DNA of 64,000 bases from Helopsaltes ochotensis (lineage: Eukaryota; Chordata; Aves; Passeriformes; Locustellidae). Where the stretch lies: assembly GCA_013400155.1 (NCBI GenBank), contig VXBM01000009.1:2899616-2963615 (forward strand), in the 5' to 3' direction. Below are positions 13,986 to 28,900 of this stretch, piece by piece (position 1 is the first letter of the stretch; every line of letters begins with the position of its first letter). Below the pieces are notes generated by a model that ran no database searches, was not told the origin of the DNA, and saw nothing but the letters and a program-made list of their open reading frames with translations. Made by a program: the position numbers and the translations under genes.

Positions 13986-16900
13986 GTAAGTGAAAAGGAC
14001 GATGGGTTTTCATCACTGCTAAAAATAGACTTTTTTAGAAGTTTGAACACCAGGGATGGGTGTGTTTGCTTTACAGTTAGTCTATGCAGATGTGACTTTA
14101 TAGTTTTTAATTTCATTTGAAAAAAACCAAAAATCATCTTCTGTTGTACACCAATAAATACTATGAAAATTAATTTTCCTCACTGGCCTTTTTTTGTGAT
14201 GTTGGAAAGAATTTTCAACTTTCTTAGGCTTCCTGTGAAAAAAAATGCTGAAGCATAATATGCTCTGATACGTCACAGGATGAGTGCAGGTTTTTTGCAT
14301 ATGAATTAATATTCTCTGAATTCTCTTATGAATCCCACCCTAGATTTTTTTTTTCAGTCAAGCAGGAGATGGTTAAGATGGGAGGTAGTTACAATGCATA
14401 TAGATATTCTCTAGGTAACGTTTTTGATTTGGTAAATAACTCAAAACGTGTGTTCTTCAGTATGCAAAGCAAATCTCAACTTGAAGTTGAAAATGCTACA
14501 GTGAATTTTATGGAAGAAGGTGTTTTCATATTTAGTACTGATGTTTAGTGAAAATATTTATCCAAGCTTCTGTAATTTCTTTTGTGTTGTCTGACTTGTA
14601 GAAGCTGATTTGAAAACAGACTAATCTTACTTTTCTACATTAAAAACTAAGAAGGCCTCACCTATAATACTCCTCTTTTTTCCTATTATTTTCTGTTTAT
14701 TTTGTTTGTAAACTACGTTTTTCTTTTAGGTATGGAAATTATTTGCCACTTTTGTAAACGAAACTCTTTACCTCAATATCAAGCCACAATGCCTGATGGA
14801 AAACTGTACAACTTTTGCAGTTCCAGTTGTGTAGCTAAATTTCAGGTTAGCTGTTGTGTTAAATCTTTTCCTCCCTAAATATTTGTGTGCCTGTGTTTGT
14901 GTTCAGTATTTGAATATTGAACCAACTTGCTTCTATATACATGCTTTAGAGTTACAATTCATGTAGCAGGTGCTCCATGCTCTAACAATTTCTTTGATCA
15001 AAGTGCTGTTTCATAATGATAACACTAGCTGCTGTCTTAAACTTATGGTATTGGATAATGACAACCAATTTCTGCTTTATATTGTTAGAAAACACAAAGC
15101 TGTATCACTGCTCGTTTTATTTTTATCACCTTAACCTCTTCATGGATGTGAGCCTTGCTGTTTTGCATTGAAGATCAACAAATTTAGCCTCTTTTGTACT
15201 AAACACCATAACAAAATTCTAATGCTGAATGTAGAACTAACGAAGTTCTGCCATGGGGAAAAGTAATTCCTTCTGAAACAGAAGGTTAGAGCCTCAGCCA
15301 TTTCATCTATGGACAAAACTAGCTGTTTAAATTGTGGTCAGAAACTGGAGGGTTGCAAGGCTAATGACATGCAATCTGGGTGAGCCTGCTCTGTTTGTTG
15401 AAAGTATCATATTTTCAGTATGAATTAAGGTTAAAGCATAAGTGTGGTGTATTATAGCCATGAATCTCTTGGTGATCAAAGGATACTTTTAAAGAATGTT
15501 TCAATTTTTGTATGTAAAAACATTTTTCCCAGATTTACACTGGATAATTGATAGTTGCTTCTTCATGTGTTGTTGAAGAGTTACACCCACACACCGTTTT
15601 CCCATTTGTCATTGAACTTTGCTGTTTTCTGTCAACTGGACAGCAAATTGGTATATTAATTGCTTCTCTAATACACCCTGGCTAGGACCTCTGTCATGCA
15701 GCCATGTTCTGTGTTGCCATCATAACCAATTTGATAGGTGTCTGTCAGTGGAACTGACTAACAGAATACCTGTGTATTGTTATTATGTAATGACAAACCT
15801 GTAATACTACTTGGAAATACATTTAACATCTATTTTATTGTACATGATTTTACAATTAATTGCACTCCCAAAAGCTCTCGCAACAAATGCAGCCAGGAAA
15901 TGATGAATTCAGCCTGGACCTTGCATTTGCACATCAGTCAACATGAAGCAACATTATTGAATAGAACTGCCAGATCATTTAACGCTGGTTGTGGGTTTGT
16001 GGTCTTACTGAGTCCTTGTGCTCGTGCTTGTATTGCAGTCTGTGCTGCACGTAAATCTCTTGTCAGGGTTGTAGTGGAGTTTAATTGAAGCGGCCTTTCA
16101 GTCTGTGAGTTCTCAGTAAAGACCAAGAATGGGTAGGTTGTCACTTGCTTACTGTTAGTTTGCTCAACCAGCACGGTTGGATTTTAACTTTTGATAGCTT
16201 TTGTGTTGTCACTGTGTAGAAGAATAAAATGTATTCACCATAAGGCTAGAGTTGAATATATGAGAGCAGCTTCTTTGTTCTGTTTGTTTAGTGTTTAGGT
16301 GGAAAGGGTGGTGTACCACAATGTGAGCACTGGACTGTAAGTGTTCCCTTGAGGCTTCTCTTGTACCTAAGTGATGCATCAGGTATTGAACCTAAACTGA
16401 AAAAATAGTCAATTTGCTATGGTGCTCCATATTTTTCAATGTTTACTAATGGAGATAACTCTTGCTTTCATTTTCTGGCTTCATATTTATCCCTTTTTCC
16501 TGCTGTGCCTGTTCTTCCTAGACTTTTTTCTTTAAGGATTATCCTTCTCAGAATAGAGAGAAGAGAATAATTGCTATTTCAGGCCTGTGCTTCCTCCCTT
16601 CTGCAAGTATTTTAGTACTTTTGGTTTACAAATGGGTAAGTTTGTTTTACAGAACTTCAGGATTGATTATAATTGGGTCTTCCAAATAACCTTTTGTTTC
16701 CAGCTAGTTGTTCTTTTAATGTATTTAAATATTGGAAAGATTCAGCTGAGCTACATGTTGTACAGTTCATGTCCGTATCTACATTCTCCTTTGAGCAGCC
16801 AGCCTGTAAGAGCATTTGATCTTGTAAGAAAGAGAGTGAAAGAGAGAGAACAGCCTGCTTTGTGTGGTTTTTATTTGGTAGATGGTGGTAGAACGGTGGG

Positions 16901-19900
16901 ACTGAATCTTGTCTTCCACACTCTGTCTTGGAGGATGTTATTGCAGAGTTGAAGATAGAACTATTCCCAAGGTGTACTGTTTTAAATCAATATTGATACT
17001 GCTACTTTTACTGGATCAGTTGAAGAACTTGCTGTTAAAGGAAAAATAAATTACTGATTATTTATTGTGAACACAGAGGCTGTAATACACGTGTCTTCCC
17101 AAAGTTAGCATCTAAGTGTCTGACAGTACAAGCTATCTGGCAAAACACAAGTCTGTGCAAAAATTTGTGCTAAAGCTTTGATTGATTTGGGTTTTGCTTC
17201 CAATTTATGAATGAATCTTGAGAATTGTAGGACCAGTACGGGTAAGAATTAAAAGTACAGTGGTTTTTAGCAGGATACTCTCTCTGGTTGTTCACTAATG
17301 CTGTTCTCTTTCACCATTGTGATGGTGTCTGGAAGCGTTCTTGACTGTATACATTACATCTCTTTCTTGTGTACACAGACAAATACTCTTCTAAATTTGA
17401 TAATAATAAAAATATTTGACGCTTCCATGCCCAGGCTGGAAGGTCTGTGTGTGCATGAGTGCAAGGGAAATGTTTGTTTTCTTCCCTATTTAATTTAGTG
17501 CCCTTGATTTTGCTTGTGGAACAGTCCTAGTGAATGAGAGCAAGTGGAAGATTCCTCATAACTGCTTCTCTCATGCGCATTAAGAACAGCTTGATTCTTT
17601 CAAAGCTGTATTTTTTTTCTCAGCTGGAAAAAACAACTAACCTTAGTCTGGCTGCCTAGTAGCTCTTCCAAATGTACACTTATGTACAGAAATGTTTCCA
17701 CAATTTGATTTCGTGTTGCTGTGAGCCAAGGGTAACCCTCTGTCACGTGTGCTGCCATGGCAGGGGCAGGTCAGAAGCTGTGCTGCTGTGGCGGTCTTCT
17801 CAGAAGATCTTGGGCTGTGCCTGCCTAGTGTTCATTATTAAACTGGCCACTTAGAGCAGTTTGAGCTAGTTGCATTGAAGGCTGAAAAGGACTTTACAGT
17901 GTTGTTTTTTTTTTTGCCTTGCTTTGCTTACATTTCCCATGCTGTTGTTATTCAAGGCAGGCTCTCAAAGGAACAAACATAGGTACAGGACTTCAAAGAT
18001 GTCTGATACAACATAGCATAGATAAAACTTCACGGTGACTGGTGAAAGATTTTAATGAATTTATTATTTTTTTCTTTTATTATTCTTTGTGTGTAATTAG
18101 CTCTCAAATAATTCCTAAAGGTACTTTAAGTACCTTTTAAGTTAGAAGCAAAGCAAGTTTGTGAAAATGCTACATGCATGTCATCTTGGCTCAAAATATT
18201 AAGCAGAAGCAGTCCTTAATTGTAAGCAGGATTATTGAAACTTTAAAGAGGCATACAAAATAATGTTGTGATTAACTTGATCTAAAAACCATCTTCTACT
18301 TGGTTTAGAATTTTCAGTAATATGAATTCAGTTCTTTACAGATTTTTCTAGAAAAAAAACTTAATTAACCAGAGGAGCTCATGATAAAATACATTGCTTT
18401 TGGGGTTTTTTTTGGAAGCAGTAACGCTTAATATCTTAGATTTGTTTCATCTATAGTTATGTGTAAACTTAAATTAAAGCCAATTTGAATTTTATATAGT
18501 CTCCAAGTTTGCTCTTCTCATTTCTCTAGCTTTTTGTTATTTTTCAATTACCAGCCCCCTAGACTTTGTGAGTCTGAATTTCCACCTCAGTAAACAGTAA
18601 TGGAAAGAAATAAAAGAAGGTAACTCTGGCATACTTCAGAAAACAACGAAAAGCTATGTTTTACTTTTAACTTATAGCCCTCACAATAGGGTGTTTGGGT
18701 CCCATATTTAAAGGTAACTACAGATGTGAAAGATAAGAGTTGCTTCTTCATTTGATGACCACTTAGTATAGTTCATCTTCATTCCTTCCTCAGACTTCAG
18801 TGTTTCTGTACAAGATGCCACATCTGTTCTTTACATCTCCTTCATTCCTGAACTGGAGGTGCTGGGTATTCTTGATTACTTTTCATTTTCAATGAGAGCT
18901 TCTAGGGCTTCCATAAGCCACACAGCAGCATGTGTCGAGCATGGTGTTCGCTCTGTGAAGACTCCTGCAAATGCAGAAGTGCACAGGTTGGACCTTGCAG
19001 TTAAAATTGCCTTTGTGGCTCTCATGTTTATGTAAGTCTTCAACTATTTAGAGCAGCCAAAGTGAAGCAAACCTTGCTCAGCCACAGGGACATTTGCTGG
19101 ATATAGTGGGAGAGATATGATAATATTGTGTGTAGGGATCAGAAAAAAGTTGTTGTAGAAGTTATATATATAAGTTGTTATTGGTCAGTGGGCCATTGAG
19201 GTACAGGTGTCATCTTTCTGCTGCCTGGCATTTGGTTCTCAGGTCCTGCATGTGAGCAGGAAATATGCATGACTACTTAATATCTGCAAACTCTTAAAAC
19301 AGAATTATTGCAGCTGCATTAAATGATACTGTTTGCACTGCCAGCTAGCATGCAGCAGTACCAGCCCATATCAGGGTTTATATCAGCAATAAGTCTAAAC
19401 ATAGTTTATTTTTTAGTGTAGATGAACCCTTACTAACATGAGAGTCTGAAGAAAAGTGTCCTGTAACAGAAATGTTCAAGATTTTCACTGCTACATAGTG
19501 GAGAGGTAGATAAATCTGTCTGAAGAGAATTTGTCTTTAAATGTATTTGTTTTGTTGCAAATAGTGTGGAAAAGTTTGTTGAGAAGACAGATGTAAGAAG
19601 AAGTTTGTCCTGGATTCTTCAAGTGTCTGTGATTACTACTGATTCAGATTTTTGTCTTGAACATCACATCTGTAAGACACCAATAGTTCTTGCTTAGTAA
19701 GGGAGTATACAAAAACACTTTTTTTCTGTTGGCACATATAAGACATACTTAAAGATACAGTACTGTATAATTGAGTTCTCTTATCTACTGAATGGCTCAG
19801 AAGTGCATTAAAGAAATTACTCAGTTATAGAATTAAATTCTCATACCTACACATGCAATCTATATATTTTTTTTTCTTGTTTTTAAACCCCTGGATTGTT

Positions 19901-22900
19901 TAGGGGCTGCCTGTGTGACTAATTGCATCTTCCTGCCATGGGGTTGAGGTTCATGGGGTTGAGGCTACTTAGTACTGATAACTAGTTTTTTCTTAATCTG
20001 AGTAGATGTGAGGTTTCTCACGGAAAGCCTTTTACTTTGGTAGTTCTATTTTCAAGTGGTAAGCTTATATAAGGTGTTGATAATCTGATTTGGTGTGATT
20101 TGGATTTGAAAATATTTCTTTGTTGGCCTTTATCTCTCTGTCACCAAAACAATACAAGATACGGAATATATTTTGTGGGAATACAGCTTGAAAGCAGGAC
20201 TCAAAGTACTGCTGAACTCATTACAGAAGTGGATGTGCTGGAGGGCTACAAGCCCTGGCAAGCTGAGGCAAGACCCTGAAGGAGGAAGAGATGAGGGCTT
20301 ATGTTAGGTATGTTTGTGTGCAAGGCAGTACAGGCCTGTACAAGTCTGTACTAGCCCGTAGTTAAGCAGTGTTACTAAGAAACATAGATATGGTTGTTGT
20401 GCTTGAACGGTATGTAAACCAGCAGTGTGTTCAATAAAATTGGCTTCATGATGCAAACCATGTGGACGCCGTCTCTTCAATCGCCCGACAATATTTATCT
20501 GAAAATATATGTTTTGTGATTAACAAAAGCATTCAGTTTGGGGATACTTTTTGTTCCTTTCTGCAAGAAATGTGTTTACCCTTAGATAAAAGGCATAAGA
20601 AAGGTAAGGTATAAAAATATGACTTACAGTAATTACAGTGGAAGTAAGGGTAAAGAGTCAAAATGCGAAAACCTGAGATGACAAGGGAAAAGAAATTAAG
20701 GTAAAGAACCAACCTGCTGTGCTTTTGCTAGAAATGCTCTTGAGTCTAAGTAAACTCCTAAATTGTCAAATGCTGTAATTTTAATTGAAAAATCCCACGT
20801 TTTAAAAGTAACTTTGTTTTTTTATTGATGTATATATGTTTTTTAGACTCTCAGTGTTCAGTCTTCAACAAATGGTCAGTTCGTCTCTCCTGGTGATATT
20901 CAGCTGAAATGCAATTATTGCAAAAGTTCTTTCTGTTCAAAACCGGAAGTACTGGAATGGGAGGTAAGGGGGGATGTTGGTGTTATTCTTAAAATGATGA
21001 TATGTTTAAAAGTTTAAACCTGGAGCTCTAATATGATTTTTCTAGCTATTTTATAAGGTATTGAAGTTTCTTTTAAAAAGTTCAGTTAAAATCTACCTGG
21101 TCCTGTAGAATATAATTTAATTTCAGTATGGATAAAAACAGAAGTCTTTATTCATAAATAGTGTCTGTGGAATTTAAAAAAAATGTATTTTCTCAGATCA
21201 GCTGTAAGTCTGAAATCTGCTTTCATCTTTAGTTATTGTAGATATGATAGACCATTATTACACCTCTTTATGAACTGAGAGAAGTATCTAAAGTGGATAT
21301 CTTGAGATTGAGTGGTGTATTTTCTGTTCACTGTTTTCATTATGAGTATTTGTAGCACTGTCAGCTTAAATGGGATTTGTGAATTTTTAGCATTAGAAGT
21401 CAGATTCTAATTATGTGTTCACACTTGAGTTTACTTTGTCTAAATGAAAACTATTGTTTTGAGTTGCACTAGTCAGACCTTAAGATTTTATCCGTCAACC
21501 TTACTCACGATGCTTTACAACTTTGCATTTAGAACAAAGTGTATCAGTTCTGCAGCAGAGCATGTTCTGATGATTATAAGAAACTGCACTGCATAGTTAC
21601 ATACTGTGAATACTGTCAGGAAGAGAAAACGCTCCATGAAACAGTGAATTTCTCTGGTATCAAAAGACCCTTTTGCAGTGAAGGTATGTATGTATTTGTT
21701 TTTTTTTCCTGAGGTACTTGTCATTGTTTTACTGCAGTTGACTTACTTTGTTTATATATAATGTTTAAATTTGTTGTACAACATTCTGTTGTACTTGAGG
21801 CTAAAAAAGAAGTCTCTTCATTACTATTATTGAAGTGATTGTACCTATTATTATTAGTGCAGGTATTTTAAATTTATCTGAGCTGCCTCTAGAGCTTTTC
21901 ACCACTTAGTCCAGGTTAAGGTTAACACTTTTCAGTGTGTGTGTGTGTATATAAATACATACACATATGTATGCACATTGCATATGTACATATGCACAAA
22001 AAATTATACATTATTTTTATAAAACGTATGCAGTAATGCATATACAACATTAAGTGCACTGATGAACACCAAGTTTTCCCTTTGATTGGCATTTTCTAAA
22101 TTAAGTACAACAGTAGAGGTTCTGTGTTGGTTTAGACAGGTTACTAAGCAATAACTTGAATGATGCCTGTTGCTGTGTGTTGATTACTATCACTACAATT
22201 TACTTGACTAATTACTTGAATTTTCAAAAAGAAAACAAACTAAAATGGAGCTCTATGGGCCTAGGATTCTTTTAAGTTGCATTAAAGCATGATTTTAATA
22301 GAAATAGAAATAATGGGTTTTAATAGAAATAAAAATAGATTTTTAACAAGGACCTCTCTTTTTCTCTTCTGGCGAGCTCTCCTTTTATACTGATATTTAA
22401 TCATGATCTTAGAAGTTTAACTACAAGTTTGGATGACCTGTCACTCACAAATATGGTGAATATTTTTTTTCTTTAGTTGTAATGAAAACACTTCCAGTGT
22501 CATTTAATAAGACCTGTGGAAGATCTCTGCTTTCAGGCATGTTAAATAGTAGATATGCAAGTGTACTTGTAGGAGGAGCCTGTTAAGCTGGAGAGGGTTG
22601 GAATGCAGGGCTGAAAGCAGTCTTCCCTCCATGCCATTCCCTTACATCTCAGGACTCAGCAGTCTTTTGCTTCTGAAGAATGGAGTGTGGCATTCTGGAC
22701 AGCAGAGTGATAGCTGGAGAGTAAAAAAACAGACAAATTAATGCCCAGCCTTACAGTGTACCATTGCATTGCTCAGCAACCTCTAGCTAGAAATTGTTTC
22801 TGTGAATGAAACAATTCCACAGAAATCATTCAAACAAGAGCAACATACTTTTCTGGAGATTAAGGTATATGCTTCTATTACTGTGCATATTTATGACTCT

Positions 22901-25900
22901 GTCATTTTAAAGCCGGGTGGCTGTCACAATGAAATGAGTCGGATTCATAATGCCAACTATGCCACTACTACTACTGTGTGAGGATGCTTGAAGTGAGGGT
23001 TTTTGTTTCCTGTTGGAAAATCTGAGAAAACTAGTCTCCCCTGTGTAAATGTAGATACTAAGTAGGGAGAATCTGTTGCCAGATGTCTTAGTGTTAGTCT
23101 TGAGTTTGCAGGTGCCGGACTGCCAGCTCAAGAGCAAATACTGTTTATGAGGGTGAATGTGCAAAATGTTACTGTAAAGACAAAGTTTATCTGCTTACTG
23201 TGATGATCTGAACCACTGAGTAGTAGAGAGAGGAAAGTCAAAAGCACCATTAAGTAGATAGTATACTTGAATAAAAACAGTGCATACCTACCAGCATTAT
23301 CTGAGGTCTGCTTTGTGATGCCTATGACAAAGAGCTATATGTGTTCCTGTTGCAAATAAACCAATGACCTAGACAGAAATTCTGAAGGAACCCTAGACCA
23401 TTTATTTTGAAGGAAAACCATCAATTGTCATCAGTGGCTGCAGAAATAGTGCAATCCAAGAATTAATAGTGCTTAGATCTGATGTGGGAAGAACAGGTAC
23501 AGGACTTTTTGTGGACTTTTGGATGTTAACAAATAGAAGTTCCATCATGGGACGTGGCAGATTTTTCTTCCCCCTTTTCCAGGCACCTAAACATCATTGG
23601 TTTGTCTTTAATTTCAAAGCCTCTTTCCAGATACATGTCCAACTGTTTGTGAAATAACAAAACCAGTACAAGTACCAAATACTTGCTGGATGTAGAGGCT
23701 GTCCAGGTTTTGATATCGCAGATTGTTCAAGGAACCTCACCAACACAGATTATTTTTTTGGGCATCCAATTATTCTTCAGCAGAAGACAATGTATTATAT
23801 TTTGAGAAAGAATAGGCAGAGGTACTCAGTCTCAAAAGCTGCTGGCAGTTTTGGAGGAAATTTAACTCTCAAGGGAAAATGTGGGGAGTTTCCAGGGGAG
23901 TGTTTATAAAAGGCTCCTAGATAAAATCAGAAGTTAAACACATGTTGAAATTTCTGCAAGCGTACCTACTTTGTACCTACTGTTCATCTTTGTGGAAACT
24001 GATGGGAAAGCATATATAAGATCAGCCACGAATATCTCTCAACTGCTTACAGCTGCCCAGCTGCAGTACTGAAGATGTCATCATCGCTCCCATTCTTCAT
24101 ACCTGAGGGTTTTTTTCACACATGCATATACATATTTACACACAAACCCCAGCACCCACATTAAAGTCTCTTGGGTTAGTATTTCTGTGCGGTTTTATTC
24201 CAGCTCTGTTTTTTTATGTTTCTCCTGAGACACTTGGAAACACATGCAGGAAGTAGCTGAAACCTCCATTACAATAAGGTGTCATTAGAACTGATCTAGA
24301 TTTTGTGCTAAAGATGGTTATTCTTTTGTGGAGTTTAGGAAGCTTTTTCTGTTTTTGTCCAAAAATTGGATGCTACATGGAGGATGAACAAACTGAACAG
24401 AGTAGATGAAAGAGTTTAATCTGTTCCACTGCTGCTGAGACTGTTTTGGTGTTTTGCCACTAGAATGCTGCATTCCAAAATATCTGTATCTAAATTTAAA
24501 AAGATACATATTATGTATGCTAAAGTAAGAAGTAGCTTGTGGATTTTTATGTATTGTAGTTGCTTGAGTGACAATTGATGATAGGCTGTACAAGTTTTTA
24601 ATCCTGAGGAAATCTTGAAGTTACTGGTTTTGGGGTATTTTGGGAGTGGGTGGGGGGATTTTTGTTCTTTTTGTCAATATATATTCCTTCTGAGAGTTTG
24701 GGAAATCAAATCAGTTTTTGGCAATCCAGCAATGAAACTATTTTATGATGAGTATCTCCATAATTTTTTTTTTGTAGACGTATTTAATTCATCTTTCCAG
24801 TAGAACTAAATGCTATGTTTTTAACTACACAACGTTAATAATTTTATAATGCAAATTTTAATAACGCTGATTTATATCTGGTAGTCTTCTTGTAGGAGGG
24901 AGAAGGTCATTAAGCTGTTGGAGTAACTCAGTTATCTGATGCTTGGGAATTCTTTTCAAATGGATAATGCAGATAAAAGACAGCTATCACCCTGATAGCA
25001 TGCTAATAAATTTCTGGGAACTACGGTTTCTGCAAATGAAACTCAGTGCAGACATTGAGTTTTCTCTGAAAAAGTCTCTAATGTTTCATCTAAGTAGAGA
25101 TAAACCTCTTAAAATACTGTAGAGTTGATGAGTGGAAAAATAAATTTAGGAAATTAAGTAATAGCACCTTCCTCTAGAAAAGGTGTATATTCAGTTAAAG
25201 CATTACAGATTTTAGAGTGGCATTTTCCCAACCAGTACTGCACAGTGGATTGTTTGGTAAAGCAGACTATTAAATGAGTAGTTGGTTAATTTTTATATTA
25301 TTATATTACAGATTATATTACAGATACTGAGTTAGCCTAAACACAGGTGTGTTAAGTTTTATACAGGTGCTTACATACCAGTGTTTCACAATCAGGTTAC
25401 TACATGATATTTATCGCAATTTCTGTTGTTATTAGAAATAGCAAAAAAATTATGTAAAAACTGATGTGTGATATAAAGTATTGCTAAGATTTACTTAGAG
25501 TTGCTGGGCTTCTGTGGTGGATAGGCCAAGGAAGAGTTGGTGAGATGGCTCTGCTGTGCTGAGATGCTGTGTCCCCATAGATGAAGGGAATTGCATCAAC
25601 CCTGCATGAATCTCTTAGCTCCTGAAGTTTCAACTCATTATTTTTAAAGTGAGAGCTACAGAAACTGTTCGAACACCACTTTTTTTAATAGTTTACATTA
25701 GCAACTATCTCTTTTAGAGGAAGTGATACTGCTTTTAAAAATAAAATGTACAGAATTTGGGCTAGCATACAGAAATTTTTGAAGACAGTAAGAAATCACC
25801 CTTTTACACACGTTTGGATTTGTGCTTCACAGAGCTGTTAGGTCCCTTTCTACAGCTCTTGTTAGAGGCCTGCCATGTTGAAGTAACGTGATCTTGCTAT

Positions 25901-28900
25901 GGTGCCTAGTTTGGTTTTGCTCATGAGCACTTCTTTTGGCAGTGTCCCTCTATAAATAATAAATTTATAAATTCTAACCTGAAATGTCAGTTTCCTTGTC
26001 ACTTTCATTTGAAGCTTTATTTGGTACCAAGGTGGGATGTCCTGGCAAAAGGGGACAAGTGAAAAGCAGAACATGTCTTGAATACTGGAAAATGAATGAT
26101 CTGTAAAAATACTCCTTAACAGTGGCAAGTGTCATGTTGTTACTGCCAGAAGATATTCCTTTCCTACAAACTGGGCTAGTAGAAAAGTAGAAGTGAATGT
26201 TGGAGGTATTTAGAGGTGCCTGGGCTATTCAGAGGCACTATGACCTCCTTTGACTGCTATGGACAGAAGTTAGAATGGAACGTTCCTGGCATCTCTTTGA
26301 GCCATGGCAGTTTGCTTTAGGGATCTCTGATGGCACAGAGGGCGTGGTCATGGCCTTGGTGGTTCAGGCAATGTAATCTGATTAAGTAGTCTGATTTTTA
26401 ATCTTTGAGCCGCAGATGAGTATTCCAAACAAATTTTGTTACTGTAAAAGCTAAAATAATATTTTTTTGCTTATAAAAATGAGTTGAGGTAAAAGGGATA
26501 ACATATTCAATTCTGACAAGTCACTTAGGAGGTATTTAACAGTCTCCCTTGCTGTAGAAGCACCAAGAGAAGGCTCTTGACTAGGCTGAAGGAAAACATA
26601 GTTCTGCACCTCCTAGACAAACACTCATGGAAGAGCTGGACAGTTGCTTCTTGTGGTATCCCACTTGTGGAAGAGTCTGATGGTAGATGTAGTTTCCCAT
26701 TGGTGCTTCTTGGACGCATCTCTTCTGAAATTACTTGACAGTTTTAACTTGTTAACCTGGACTTTGATATTTCTGACAATGTTCTTGTAGTTGAGAAATG
26801 GAAAGGTAGAACTATGCTGTGAAAGAGATTATCTTCCTTTCCCTTTTTATATGGAGAACATCGATAGTGTTCAAGTAATATAATTTAAATTTTCTGTACA
26901 AGTATTGAGTCTTGAAATTTTTGTTTTTCTTTGTAGAGAGATAATTTGTAACACAGCAAAGAATACCAAGTTAAATCCTGTGCATTGTGGTCGTTTTTAG
27001 ATTTTCATTCTTCAATGTTAATTCCCCTGTTGTGTCTTTTAAAGAGGTTTGAGATAGTTCTTTGAGCAAAGACAGCACTGACTGTTGCAGATAAGGAGTG
27101 ATGCAATTTAATGTGCTGAGATTATGAGCACAAGAAGAAGAAAGCTTATAGAGGTGCTTCTTCTTAATGTGAAAGAATTATCAACCTGAAAAGATTTAAG
27201 AATAAGCAAAACATGAGCAACTGGATTGGAGTAGGAGAGAGGAGAATGGAAGGAAATAGTACCTAATATCAGGAAATAGTATGATAAACAGTGGTTGTAT
27301 GAAAGTTGGATTGAACAATAATAAAAGGTTTCAAGGTGAAGAGAAGGAAGGAAGGGGTATACACAACTTCTCTACATATAAGAGGGTAGGGTCTACTTTA
27401 ACATTAATGCAAGCAGGACCCAGAATTTGGATAAATTGCATCTGTTTTCCTAAAAATAATAATGTTTATTATGAATCCATAGACAGCGGGTGATAGTAGT
27501 GTGGGTATGGAAGAGGTTTTGCATGCAAATCGGTACAGAGGGAGATAGAGCAGAAAGATCTGGATGGAACATAGCTCCAGAAAGCTTCCAAGACACATAG
27601 CTTGTGATGCTATAGGCCTGTTACTATTCTTCTCTAGAACAGGTAACAGTTGAAGTTATTACAAGGTGAGAGAACTGCATGTCTGGCATGTTACTTGAAG
27701 GACAAAGCTGCTTTAGTAAGGACAGCCTTTCAGAGGTAAAAAACCAATTCTTTTAGGATGGAACAATTACTTTCTATAATAAGATAGGAGTCCCTGTGGT
27801 AAAAAGGGACTGGTGTTGAGGACTCAGGATTATTTTTGGTTCAGCATTCCTTCTTACACAACTACTTGATGTAGAAATGTACTGAACTTCCTGTAATTCA
27901 GGTAGGTGCTGCTGGTAGGATACGATCATATTCTTAGTAGCTTACTTGCACTGAGTCTGCAGTCAGTGAAGTGAAGCAGGTTTCTGCCATGGGCGACTCT
28001 GCAGGGCTGAACCTGGCAGTTCTTGGATCTATAAAGAGAAAGGAATTTCTCTTAACTTGGAACTTCCCTGAGGTAAAGGTTTTGAGGAACTGCCTGGGTG
28101 TTGTCTTGTCAGCAGTCTTCTCTTGTGTGTGTTCAGGTAGTTTTCTTCTCTCTACCATTTATGTGGGGAACCAAAATTCAGGGCTATTAAGAGATAGGTT
28201 TTGTGTTGGGTTTTGCTTGGATGCCAGAATGCTAATAGCATAATTAAGGATATGTCATGTTAAGTTAGCAGATACTCACCTACTTGGTTTTTGTTTGCTT
28301 CAGATTTTGAGTTGGAGATACTTCTAAAAATGGTCCTTAGTGGTCTTTCTGAGACAGCCAGCTTGTGGGATGGTGTTAGAATTTCATTAAAGACCATGAC
28401 TTGTATAGCTTGAGCCAAATAACCCGTGCTTATAATTTCTTTCTAAGTAAGAGCTGTTTTCTCTCAGAGGCACTTTAAAGCAATAGAGGTTTCCATCTGA
28501 TCACACTGTAACTTGTGGGTCTGATGTTGTAGTAGAAATCTTGAGGAACTTAGACTTTTCTCAGATTTTTTTTGTTCAAAATGCTGGAACTGTCGACTGT
28601 CTGTTTTAGGCAGTGCTTATACTCACGAACCCCAAGTCCCCAGGGGAGTTAGGCTGAACAATCCCTCGGGATTTTAGTGTTGATATTACAAAGATCAGAC
28701 ATTCAGTGCTTTTTCTATTACTCATCCACAATGTGCTGTAAATCAAAGCCTACTTCATGGTCACATCTACATAGCCAGCATGGATGTTACTGTTATGCTG
28801 ATTCAGGATTTCTCTTGGGCAAGAGAAGACCAAATTGTGTTTTGCCAAAGGCAAGTACCTTTTCCCATGGAAAGAAAGTCTTACCCTTTTAGTCAAAACC

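Larger units (their letters stand above)
13986..20846 (+). other. ZMYM2: Introns A-B (13986-14729) and B-C (14846-20846) of ZMYM2
   Basis: Intron A-B is 744 bases and holds nothing notable. Intron B-C is 6001 bases, GT-AG, and holds a solo LTR at 20174-20490. Elsewhere I see only unique AT-rich sequence and chance open frames, including one of 121 codons at 16587-16952 with no family resemblance. Exon B lies between the two introns and is listed separately. Confidence 0.85.

Noticed and set aside
16587..16952. 121-codon open frame in intron B-C
   Set aside because: No domain, no splice or promoter context and no coding-like composition. A frame of this length is expected by chance in 64 kb scanned six ways.
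20984..21110. Possible C/D box snoRNA start (ATGATGA) just after exon C
   Set aside because: No CTGA box follows within the usual distance.
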